A stretch of DNA of 9,799 nt from an uncultured Bacteroides sp. (GTDB lineage: Bacteria > Bacteroidota > Bacteroidia > Bacteroidales > UBA11471): the NCBI GenBank assembly GCA_905210875.1, contig CAJLYN010000071.1, positions 1 through 9,799 of the forward strand, read 5' to 3'. The stretch's first letter is position 1. Each line of letters starts with the position of its first letter. A program made the position numbers and the translations under genes. Under the pieces are notes generated by a model. That model was not told where the DNA came from. It made no database searches and worked only from the letters and a program-made list of their open reading frames with translations. Shown here one piece after another: positions 1 through 6,517 of this stretch.

Positions 1-24
1 CGTCTCGATAACAATTTATTTTTT

Positions 25-32
25 TACTTTTG
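25..32 (+). promoter_or_regulatory. candidate -7 promoter element of pfkA
   Basis: TACTTTTG matches the Bacteroidota -7 consensus TAnnTTTG exactly and sits 56 bases before the pfkA start codon. This would give an AT-rich leader of roughly 45-50 bases. The matching -33 element (TTTG or TTG) would fall at about positions 1-5 or outside the window, and no good copy is visible there. A second near-match (TAGGTTTT) begins at 46. The call rests on the -7 match only. Confidence 0.45.
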
Positions 33-88
33 CGATACTTGAAAATAGGTTTTGTAAAAAGGATTGTTTCATTAAGGTAAAAAACAAA

Positions 89-1087
89 ATGGACGAAACA
101 GCAACAAAAAAAGAAAAATTCTGCATCGGTATTCTTACCTCAGGAGGCGATGCTCCCGGCATGAACGCGGCTGTCAGAGCCGTAACCCGCTCGGCCATAT
201 ACAACGGATTTGAGGTAAAAGCCATTTACCGGGGTTACAAAGGTCTGTTGAGCGGCGAAATCGTTCCCTTCAAAACACAAAACGTCAGCAATATCATACA
301 ACAGGGTGGAACCATCTTGAAAACAGCCCGCTGTAAGGAATTTGAGACGGTCGAAGGTCGTAAAATCGCCCACGAGACCCTGTTACGTGAAGAGATAGAT
401 GCACTGGTAGTTATCGGAGGAGATGGAACCTTGACAGGTGCCCGCATCTTTGCCAACGAATACGATTTTCCCATCGTAGGTCTGCCGGGAACCATCGATA
501 ACGACCTGTTCGGCACCGACACCACCATCGGATACGACACCGCCTTGAACACCATCATGCAAGCCGTCGACAAGATTCGCGACACGGCCACCTCGCACGA
601 GCGGCTGTTCTTCATCGAAGTGATGGGTCGCGACGCCGGCTTCCTTGCCCTCAACGGTGCTATTGCCTCCGGAGCCGAAGCCGCCATCATTCCCGAAATT
701 GCCACCGAGGTCGACCAGTTGGGAGAACTCATCAAGAACGGTTTCAGAAAGTCGAAAAACAGTAGTATTGTACTGGTTGCCGAAAGCCCCATAACAGGAG
801 GTGCCATGCATTTGGCCGAACGTGTAAAGAACGAATTCCCCCAATACGATGTACGTGTCACCATACTGGGCCACTTACAACGAGGAGGGTCACCTTCGGC
901 ACACGACCGCATATTGGCCAGCCGTATGGGAGCAGCCGCCATCGATGCACTCATCGAAGGGCAACGCAACGTAATGATAGGTATACAGAACGACCAAATT
1001 GTGTACGTACCGTTCTCCAAAGCCATCAAAAACGACAAACCCATCAACAGAGAGTTGCTCAACACCCTGCGCATACTTTCGATATAA
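89..1087 (+). CDS. pfkA: ATP-dependent 6-phosphofructokinase
   Basis: This cytosolic enzyme phosphorylates fructose 6-phosphate to fructose 1,6-bisphosphate, the committed step of glycolysis. The 332-residue product is complete and close to the usual length of bacterial PfkA (about 320). Visible motifs, in order, are the nucleotide-binding GGDAPGMN (residues 19-26), GGDG (110-113), the catalytic PGTIDND (133-139, with Asp137 as the expected catalytic base), MGRDAG (179-184) and the sugar-phosphate-binding GHLQRGGSP (261-269). Glycine in GGDG and the Gly of PGTIDND are typical of ATP-using enzymes; PPi-dependent relatives usually carry GGDD and PKTIDND. The ATG at 89 is preceded by an AT-rich leader with a TAnnTTTG promoter element and no Shine-Dalgarno site, as is usual in this phylum. 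The rel gene follows after 33 bases on the same strand, so co-transcription is likely. Bacteroidales often carry more than one phosphofructokinase gene, so the symbol marks the family rather than the only copy. Confidence 0.95.
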   Translation: MDETATKKEKFCIGILTSGGDAPGMNAAVRAVTRSAIYNGFEVKAIYRGYKGLLSGEIVPFKTQNVSNIIQQGGTILKTARCKEFETVEGRKIAHETLLREEIDALVVIGGDGTLTGARIFANEYDFPIVGLPGTIDNDLFGTDTTIGYDTALNTIMQAVDKIRDTATSHERLFFIEVMGRDAGFLALNGAIASGAEAAIIPEIATEVDQLGELIKNGFRKSKNSSIVLVAESPITGGAMHLAERVKNEFPQYDVRVTILGHLQRGGSPSAHDRILASRMGAAAIDALIEGQRNVMIGIQNDQIVYVPFSKAIKNDKPINRELLNTLRILSI

Positions 1088-1120
1088 CAGAGAAACTTCG
1101 ATAAATATCCCCATTTTCCT

Positions 1121-3535
1121 ATGAGCGAAACGACGGACAACAAACTATTGCCCTCGACCATTTCCCCAACAGAAGTGGTACCGACAGATGTCAGTGCAAC
1201 AGGAGAACAAGCGCCGGTTGCTTCTGCACCAGAAAGCGATGCCGCCCGTCGAGAGGAGTCGATGTCCAATACCGTAACGCCCGTTCATCCCAGCGAGGAA
1301 GAAGAAGACGCTATGATAGAACGGGAGTTTCAGGCCCTGCTTGTCGAATACCTCAAATCCAACCATAGGAAAAAGGTTGATATCATAGAACGAGCCTTCC
1401 GATTTGCCAAAGAAGCCCATCACGGGATTCGGCGGCGATCGGGAGAGCCCTATATCATGCACCCCATTGCCGTAGCAAGAATCGTGTGCGAAGAGATGGG
1501 ATTGGGATCCACCTCCATCTGCTCGGCCCTTCTGCACGACGTGGTCGAAGATACCGAATATACCGTCGAAGACATCGAGAACCTCTTCGGCAAGAAAATC
1601 GCCATGATTGTGTCGGGGCTGACCAAAATATCGGGAGGTATCTTTGGCGATCAGGCCTCGGCACAGGCCGAGAATTTCAGAAAGCTACTCCTCACCATGT
1701 CGGAAGATATCCGCGTCATTCTGGTGAAGATGGCCGACCGGCTGCACAACATGCGCACCTTGGGCTCGATGCTGCCCAGCAAACAATACAAAATCGCAGG
1801 CGAAACACTTTACATCTACGCTCCACTGGCTCATCGACTTGGGCTTTTTGCCATCAAGACCGAGCTCGAAGACCTCAGTTTCAAATATGAGCATCCCGAA
1901 GCCTACGCCGAGATACAGCACAACATCGCATCGAGCGAGGCTCACCGGCAAAAAGTATTCCAGGATTTCGCCGCCCCCATCACCGAGAAACTGCACGAGA
2001 TGGGAGTAAAATTCGAGATGAAAGCCCGCGTAAAATCGATATACTCGATATGGAACAAGATGCAGAGCAAGAACATTCCATTCGAGGAGGTCTATGACCT
2101 CTACGCCGTGCGCATCATCTTCGATCCCAAACAGGAAGAAAACGAAAAGACCGAGTGTTTCAACATCTACTCGGTCATTACCGACATATACAAGGTACAC
2201 CCCGAACGCACCCGAGACTGGGTAAGCCACCCCAAAGCCAACGGCTACCGCGCACTACACGTAACGGTCATGGGCCCCGACGGCAACTGGACCGAGGTGC
2301 AGATACGCAGCCGCAAGATGGACGAGATTGCCGAACGCGGATTTGCCGCCCACTGGAAATACAAGGTGGGAGGAGCCGACGAAGAGTCGGAACTCGACAT
2401 TTGGCTGAAAACCATCAAGGAAATTCTTGAAAATCCCGAGCCAAACGCCCTCGACTTTCTCGACACCATCAAACTCAACCTCTTTGCTTCGGAGATATTC
2501 GTGTTTACCCCGAAAGGCGAACTCAAAACTCTCCCCAAAGATGCGACGGCTCTCGACTTTGCGTTTATTCTGCACTCCGACCTCGGCTACCACTGCATCG
2601 CCGCCAAGGTCAACCATAAACTGGTGCCGCTGAGCCAGAAACTGCAAAGTGGCGACCAAGTCGAAATCTTGACCTCCAAATCACAAACACCCAAAGAGGA
2701 GTGGATAAACTTTGTCACCACCGCCAAGGCAAAAACCCAGTTGCAAGCTGCCCTGCGAAAGGAGCGAAAAATCATCGCAGCCAAGGGTGAAGAAATCTAC
2801 AACAAATTCATATCGGACAATCACCTCATCACCAACGACCTGAGCATTCTCGACCGCATACTCAACTACTTCGACATTGATAAAAAGGAAGAGTTGTTCT
2901 ACCAGTTGGGCAAAAACGAAATTGCGCTCGATGAAGGGGTAAAGAAATTATTCAAAGGGAAAAACAAAAACGTCTTCATGCGTTATTTGCGAAATCCTTT
3001 CGGTAGTAAAAACAACGCCAACAAGCAATCCGATAAGAAAAAACAGAACGACAAGGAAATCGTCGTTCCCGAAAAAATAGATCGCAAAGCCACCTACATT
3101 CTCAAAAGTAACGAGACCGAACGCAATTATATTATCGCTGCCTGCTGTAAACCCATTCCGGGCGACGACGTACTCGGATATGTCAACGAAAAGGGTGAAG
3201 TAATCGTACACAAGCAGTCCTGCCCGATAGCCATGAAGTTGAAAAGCAGTTTTGGTTCACGCCTCATATCGGTGCGATGGGACAACCATTTGAGCGAATC
3301 GTTCCTGGTCGAAATAGAAATCGACGGCATTGACAGCATGGGGGTACTCAATCGCATCACCCACATCATCTCCGATGACATGGCCGTAAACATACGCAAT
3401 CTTACCATCTCGACCGACGAGGGCCTGTTCCACGGCGAAGTAGGCGTCATGGTACATGATGCCCGCGACATTGAGAAACTATGCAACCGATTGAAAAAAA
3501 TTGAAGACGTAAAGTCGGCTGCCCGCAAGAACTGA
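1121..3535 (+). CDS. rel: bifunctional (p)ppGpp synthetase/hydrolase, Rel/SpoT family
   Basis: This long-form RSH protein makes (p)ppGpp from ATP and GTP/GDP and degrades it, setting the stringent response. Domains in the 804-residue product: an acidic, Ser/Thr/Pro-rich tail (1-65); an HD hydrolase domain (about 75-225) with His114, His139-Asp140 and Asp206 as likely metal ligands; the synthetase domain (about 290-415) with the KSIYSIWNKM loop, Asp326 in YDLYAVRI and Glu392 in TEVQIRS; TGS (about 456-518); a helical linker with a Lys/Asn-rich stretch (610-645); a Cys-containing conserved region (Cys675, Cys676, His697, Cys701); and a C-terminal ACT domain (about 727-803). RTRD at 363-366 corresponds to the RxKD motif of bifunctional Rel/SpoT rather than the EXDD of synthetase-only RelA, and the hydrolase residues are intact, so both activities are expected. 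An alternative start at Met48 (1262), preceded by GAGGAG, would give 757 residues. The gene probably shares a transcript with pfkA. A relA or spoT label would be equally common in databases. Confidence 0.95.
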   Translation: MSETTDNKLLPSTISPTEVVPTDVSATGEQAPVASAPESDAARREESMSNTVTPVHPSEEEEDAMIEREFQALLVEYLKSNHRKKVDIIERAFRFAKEAHHGIRRRSGEPYIMHPIAVARIVCEEMGLGSTSICSALLHDVVEDTEYTVEDIENLFGKKIAMIVSGLTKISGGIFGDQASAQAENFRKLLLTMSEDIRVILVKMADRLHNMRTLGSMLPSKQYKIAGETLYIYAPLAHRLGLFAIKTELEDLSFKYEHPEAYAEIQHNIASSEAHRQKVFQDFAAPITEKLHEMGVKFEMKARVKSIYSIWNKMQSKNIPFEEVYDLYAVRIIFDPKQEENEKTECFNIYSVITDIYKVHPERTRDWVSHPKANGYRALHVTVMGPDGNWTEVQIRSRKMDEIAERGFAAHWKYKVGGADEESELDIWLKTIKEILENPEPNALDFLDTIKLNLFASEIFVFTPKGELKTLPKDATALDFAFILHSDLGYHCIAAKVNHKLVPLSQKLQSGDQVEILTSKSQTPKEEWINFVTTAKAKTQLQAALRKERKIIAAKGEEIYNKFISDNHLITNDLSILDRILNYFDIDKKEELFYQLGKNEIALDEGVKKLFKGKNKNVFMRYLRNPFGSKNNANKQSDKKKQNDKEIVVPEKIDRKATYILKSNETERNYIIAACCKPIPGDDVLGYVNEKGEVIVHKQSCPIAMKLKSSFGSRLISVRWDNHLSESFLVEIEIDGIDSMGVLNRITHIISDDMAVNIRNLTISTDEGLFHGEVGVMVHDARDIEKLCNRLKKIEDVKSAARKN
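1250..1264 (+). promoter_or_regulatory. possible internal ribosome binding site and alternative start of rel
   Basis: The bases just before the in-frame ATG at 1262 include GAGGAG, a Shine-Dalgarno-like run about four bases upstream of the start. Starting here removes the first 47 residues, which look disordered and are not part of any recognised domain, and leaves the HD domain whole. Shine-Dalgarno use is weak in Bacteroidota, so the purine run may be coincidence (it encodes Glu-Glu in the long form). It does make the choice of start uncertain. Confidence 0.3.
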
Positions 3536-3577
3536 TTATAAAAAATTTTTCGCTACCAAGGGAAATATAGAGAAAAA

Positions 3578-3596
3578 GGAATAGTAAGCATATTCC
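3578..3596 (+). other. small inverted repeat in the rel-glycosyltransferase gap
   Basis: GGAATA and TATTCC form a six-base-pair stem with a seven-base loop, in the 86-base gap between the stop of rel and the start of the glycosyltransferase gene. No T-run follows directly, so it is a poor candidate for an intrinsic terminator; it may be a weak processing or attenuation hairpin, or chance in AT-rich DNA. I see no TAnnTTTG promoter match in this gap, so the downstream gene could be read through from pfkA-rel. Confidence 0.25.
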
Positions 3597-3621
3597 GTTC
3601 CTTAAATTAATACCCGGCCCT

Positions 3622-4881
3622 ATGATACATTCTTTACAGAAGCATATCCACCTACCCAAGGTAACGGCTCTTATTGTCGGGTTGTGGATTCTCTCTCAAA
3701 TTATATACATTTGCCTATACTGGGATTCTCCGCAATATAGCGATGCCTACAATTATCAAAAATGGGCATGGGAGTGTTTCAGCAATGGTTCGTGGTATCC
3801 CGAGACACAACAATTCTATTCCGAGTCCTATATTTGCTATGCAGGATATATCAATTTCCTCATTGCTTGCCTGCATATTTTTGGGGCATTTAAATTTGTT
3901 CCAATTATCAACCTGTTACTAAACACATTGCAACTATTTGCCCTATACAAGATATGTAAAAATATTAGTAATCAGACGGTCGCATATTATTTCGTTATTT
4001 TCTATTGCATTTTACTGAGTAATATCTCAATAGTAGCAGTAACAACAAGCGACCTATTTTTTATGACATTTATGATGTGCTCTCTTGCCCTCATACAAAA
4101 AAAGCATTTTCTCCTTTTCCTGTCGGGTATACTCATAGCCTACGCCAACTATGTAAGACCGTTTGCCATATTATTTCTCTTGCCAATATTTCTCTATGTC
4201 CTATATCATAAGTTCAACTGGAAATATTACATCAGCTATTTTTGCGGCATCACATTTATGACTCTATTGCTATTAATCTTCAGCTACACCATAAACGGGA
4301 CACTTCACATATCTTCGACTACCGGAGGCATAAATCTTATTATTGGAGCAAACGATGATATAAACGGCACCTATACCGACAAAGTCTTTCAGGAAGGGAA
4401 TATTGGATATATAGCAGACGATGCAACATACGATGTGTTCCAGAAAGATTCGATATGGAAATCGCGAAGCATAGAATGGATAAAGGAAAATCCCGCTAAA
4501 TACCTCGCGTATGCCCCCATAAAAATGGCCCGTCTATGGTGGGCCGACAGCTATTCACATTTGCTATTATCAAATGAAAAGCACAATGATAGCGGCATAA
4601 ATCGCATACTATCTGTCATGGCAAATTCCATCAGCTACTATATCATTCTCGTCTTTTTCTGCATCGGTATATTCAAATTAGGCAAGAAAATCTGGGGATA
4701 TTGGGGTATTTTTCTGATACCGTTGGTCGGAGGATGTCTCTTACATATGGTCATGTACGGAGGCATGCGTTACCACTACCCTTTCATGCCCATAATTATT
4801 TTATACGCTGCCATAGGACTTTGTCTCCTTCAAAAAAAAGACATATGTAATCAAGAACTTAAACGGGACGGGAAAGTTTAA
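3622..4881 (+). CDS. integral membrane glycosyltransferase-like protein, GT-C fold (ArnT/PMT type)
   Basis: The 419-residue product is very hydrophobic, with about ten predicted membrane helices (for example near residues 14-34, 74-110, 118-158, 163-196, 203-222, 338-352 and 361-403). Features typical of GT-C enzymes, which move sugars from polyprenyl-phosphate donors on the outer face of the inner membrane, are visible: an acidic motif after the first helix (YSDAYNY, 39-45), a second Asp motif (TTSDLFF, 141-147), NYVRP (176-180), an extracytoplasmic segment GGINLIIGAND (235-245), and a C-terminal RYHYPFMP (383-390). The acceptor is unknown; lipid A, another glycan or a protein are all possible. 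The gene is visibly richer in A+T than its neighbours: two 60-base lines counted by hand (3961-4020 and 4141-4200) have 28% and 37% G+C. The start at 3622 places the first helix about 13 residues in. The 3' end overlaps the convergent exporter gene by 23 bases. The family assignment is fairly sure, the substrate is not. Confidence 0.75.
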   Translation: MIHSLQKHIHLPKVTALIVGLWILSQIIYICLYWDSPQYSDAYNYQKWAWECFSNGSWYPETQQFYSESYICYAGYINFLIACLHIFGAFKFVPIINLLLNTLQLFALYKICKNISNQTVAYYFVIFYCILLSNISIVAVTTSDLFFMTFMMCSLALIQKKHFLLFLSGILIAYANYVRPFAILFLLPIFLYVLYHKFNWKYYISYFCGITFMTLLLLIFSYTINGTLHISSTTGGINLIIGANDDINGTYTDKVFQEGNIGYIADDATYDVFQKDSIWKSRSIEWIKENPAKYLAYAPIKMARLWWADSYSHLLLSNEKHNDSGINRILSVMANSISYYIILVFFCIGIFKLGKKIWGYWGIFLIPLVGGCLLHMVMYGGMRYHYPFMPIIILYAAIGLCLLQKKDICNQELKRDGKV

Positions 4882-6250
4882 GGCGTGATATCGAAGAAGT
4901 GGCTCCACACAAGGTAAGTACGCCGGCCAGAAGCATGGCATCGTGAGGTGCCGTATCGCCGAAGATATGAAACAAGAGTGCCACCAAGGCAGCACCGGTT
5001 GTCTGTCCGAGCAGGCGCGCTGTGGCCAGCATGCCACTTGCACTGCCCGTGCGATGAGGGGGGGCCGAACTGAGCAGCATGTGATTGTTGGGCGACTGGA
5101 AGAATCCAAAACCCATACCGCAAAGCATCAATCGCCACACCAATCCGAAATGAGAAGTATCAACCGGAACAAAAGAGAGCGAGAAGCAGCCTACACTCAT
5201 CACCGTCAACCCTATACCCCCTAAAATCCCGGGGTGCACCCGTCCCACCAACCAACCGGCCAAGGGAGCAACAAAGACAATGACAAGCGGCCAAGAGGTC
5301 ATGAGCAATCCCGTACCCACAGCCTCATAATGGAACGTATTGACCAGCATGAAGGGCATGGCTATCATCACCAACATCTGTGAAGTGAACGACAGAATAC
5401 TGGTGACCACAGAAAGAGAAAAGGCGGGAATGCGCAACAGGTCAAATGGCAACATGGGATAGGCATCGTGCACCTGCATGCGAACATACAGAACGCCCAC
5501 AATCAGGAGAATCAGCAGTCCCACCAATATGGTTACATGAGAGACATCGTGCGAATAGGCTTCGATGCAGCCGATAAGCAAGCCAAATGTCAGCGCATTG
5601 AACAGTGCCTCTTTCCACTTGAAGCGACGGCCCAACACCCGCGTAGGATTGACCGGCAAATATTTCCGACCCAGATAAAACGTAATAATACCCACCGGTA
5701 CATTGATGGCAAACAGCCACGGCCAAGAAGCAACCGACAGGATAGCGGCGGCCAAAGTAGGCCCGGCTACCGACGCGATGGCTACAATCGTAGCGTTCAA
5801 TCCCACCCCTTTTCCCAAATGGCGCTTGGGGTAAATAATACGCACAAGCGAGGTATTGACACTCATTATCATTGCAGCGCCTATACCTTGGAACACTCTG
5901 GCAATGACCAGCCACAAGAGTGTGTCGGTCAACGCACAAAACAGAGAACCGGCCGTGAACACCGCTACGCCATAGAGATAAATGCGCTTATATCCGAACA
6001 GTTCGCCAAGAGAAGAAAACGGAAGAAGCGTCATCATGATAACCAGCTGGAAAGCGTTGATGACCCAAATAGAATCGGACGAAGACACCTGCAAATCCTC
6101 CGATATGGTAGGCAAGACCACATTGCAGATGGTACCGTCAAGGACCGACAGAAAAAGCCCCGAGAAGGTAGCTATCATGGCATAATAGATCCGCGGACGA
6201 TGTAGTCCATCCCAATTCAAGTCACCTACAATCTCGCCTTTCTGTTTCAT
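4859..6250 (-). CDS. MFS multidrug efflux transporter, DHA2 (EmrB/QacA) family
   Basis: This is an inner-membrane, proton-driven exporter of the 14-helix DHA2 branch. From the ATG at 6250 the product has 463 residues. Signature stretches include LDGTICNVVLPTI (residues 37-49, DHA2 motif in helix 1), GELFGYKR (82-89, motif A in the first cytoplasmic loop), an R-G-G/A-rich helix 4 (ARVFQGIGAAM), a motif C-like VAGPTLAAAIL in helix 5 and, near the C-terminus, GFGFFQSPNNHML with a following GSASGML. Motif C ends in AAAI rather than the more usual GGxI, which may affect substrate choice. The reading frame stays open to an earlier ATG at 6292, but the promoter element TACTTTTG (6287-6280) lies just inside that longer form, so the start at 6250 is preferred. 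The gene stands alone on its strand, divergent from the PgpH-like gene and overlapping the 3' end of the glycosyltransferase gene. No partner membrane fusion protein or regulator gene is present here. The drug or metabolite exported cannot be told. Confidence 0.88.
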   Translation of the reverse strand: MKQKGEIVGDLNWDGLHRPRIYYAMIATFSGLFLSVLDGTICNVVLPTISEDLQVSSSDSIWVINAFQLVIMMTLLPFSSLGELFGYKRIYLYGVAVFTAGSLFCALTDTLLWLVIARVFQGIGAAMIMSVNTSLVRIIYPKRHLGKGVGLNATIVAIASVAGPTLAAAILSVASWPWLFAINVPVGIITFYLGRKYLPVNPTRVLGRRFKWKEALFNALTFGLLIGCIEAYSHDVSHVTILVGLLILLIVGVLYVRMQVHDAYPMLPFDLLRIPAFSLSVVTSILSFTSQMLVMIAMPFMLVNTFHYEAVGTGLLMTSWPLVIVFVAPLAGWLVGRVHPGILGGIGLTVMSVGCFSLSFVPVDTSHFGLVWRLMLCGMGFGFFQSPNNHMLLSSAPPHRTGSASGMLATARLLGQTTGAALVALLFHIFGDTAPHDAMLLAGVLTLCGATSSISRLKLSRPV

Positions 6251-6279
6251 AAAAACGCCTATAAATCTTTTTTCGCCGG

Positions 6280-6287
6280 CAAAAGTA
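6280..6287 (-). promoter_or_regulatory. candidate -7 promoter element of the MFS gene
   Basis: On the minus strand these bases read TACTTTTG, an exact match to the Bacteroidota -7 consensus TAnnTTTG, 29 bases before the preferred ATG at 6250. Transcription would begin around 6273-6276, giving a leader of about 25 bases. No clear TTTG -33 element is seen 19-21 bases further upstream. The position rules against use of the ATG at 6292, which would lie upstream of the transcript start. Confidence 0.5.
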
Positions 6288-6293
6288 CACATT

Positions 6294-6308
6294 ATTCGGG
6301 AGGCGAAT
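6294..6308. promoter_or_regulatory. inverted repeat inside the MFS promoter, possible operator
   Basis: ATTCG and CGAAT form a perfect five-base inverted repeat separated by five bases, between the -7 element and the expected -33 position of the exporter promoter. A dimeric repressor bound here would block polymerase, which fits the usual control of drug exporters. The repeat is short and could be chance, and no regulator gene is in the window. Confidence 0.2.
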
Positions 6309-6458
6309 CGTTATTTTTAGCATTTTTACATAAAAGCTAAACGAATTTTCCAGATAAACAGAGATATGACATCTGCCCGAAAAAAGTCCGGACGAAAGCG
6401 GCAGAGGCCTTTTGCCGTATAAAATATTTTCTATAAATTGCACTCGTTTTGGTGTAGA

Positions 6459-6476
6459 ACGGTTTCTGAAAACCGT
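6459..6476 (+). promoter_or_regulatory. leader hairpin upstream of the PgpH-like gene
   Basis: ACGGTTT pairs perfectly with AAACCGT around a four-base loop (CTGA), 41 bases before the ATG at 6518. There is no following T-run, so it is not an intrinsic terminator. It may be a short structured element in the mRNA leader or a palindromic protein-binding site. No known riboswitch fold was recognised. Confidence 0.3.
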
Positions 6477-6517
6477 AACGCCAATCGGTAGAAAAAGTTG
6501 CCATAATCTTCCCCACG

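Larger units (their letters stand above)
6251..6517. other. divergent intergenic region between exporter and PgpH-like gene
   Basis: These 267 bases are non-coding on both strands as far as I can tell. They hold the exporter promoter on the minus strand and should hold the promoter of the PgpH-like gene on the plus strand. For the latter the best candidate is TTTG at 6411-6414 followed 17 bases later by TATAAATTG (6432-6440). It only loosely resembles the TAnnTTTG consensus, so it is tentative. A leader of about 70 bases would follow, with a hairpin at 6459-6476. Confidence 0.5.

Noticed and set aside
110..1087. Pyrophosphate-dependent phosphofructokinase.
   Set aside because: The protein has GGDG (residues 110-113) and PGTIDND (133-139), which mark the ATP-using type rather than the GGDD and PKTIDND of PPi-dependent enzymes.
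235..1269. A 344-codon open frame on the minus strand across pfkA and the start of rel.
   Set aside because: It is a mirror of the pfkA coding frame, rich in Met, Ser and Pro with no recognisable domain; pfkA on the plus strand carries every expected catalytic motif.
1121..3535. Synthetase-only RelA.
   Set aside because: The hydrolase His-Asp residues are all present and the diagnostic motif is RTRD, like the RxKD of bifunctional enzymes, not EXDD.
3578..3596. Hairpin after rel as an intrinsic terminator.
   Set aside because: The stem is only six base pairs, mostly A-T, and no T-run follows it.
5468..6205. A 245-codon open frame on the plus strand inside the exporter.
   Set aside because: It is antisense to a convincing DHA2 transporter and its product is a Gln/Arg/His-rich, low-complexity sequence typical of shadow frames.
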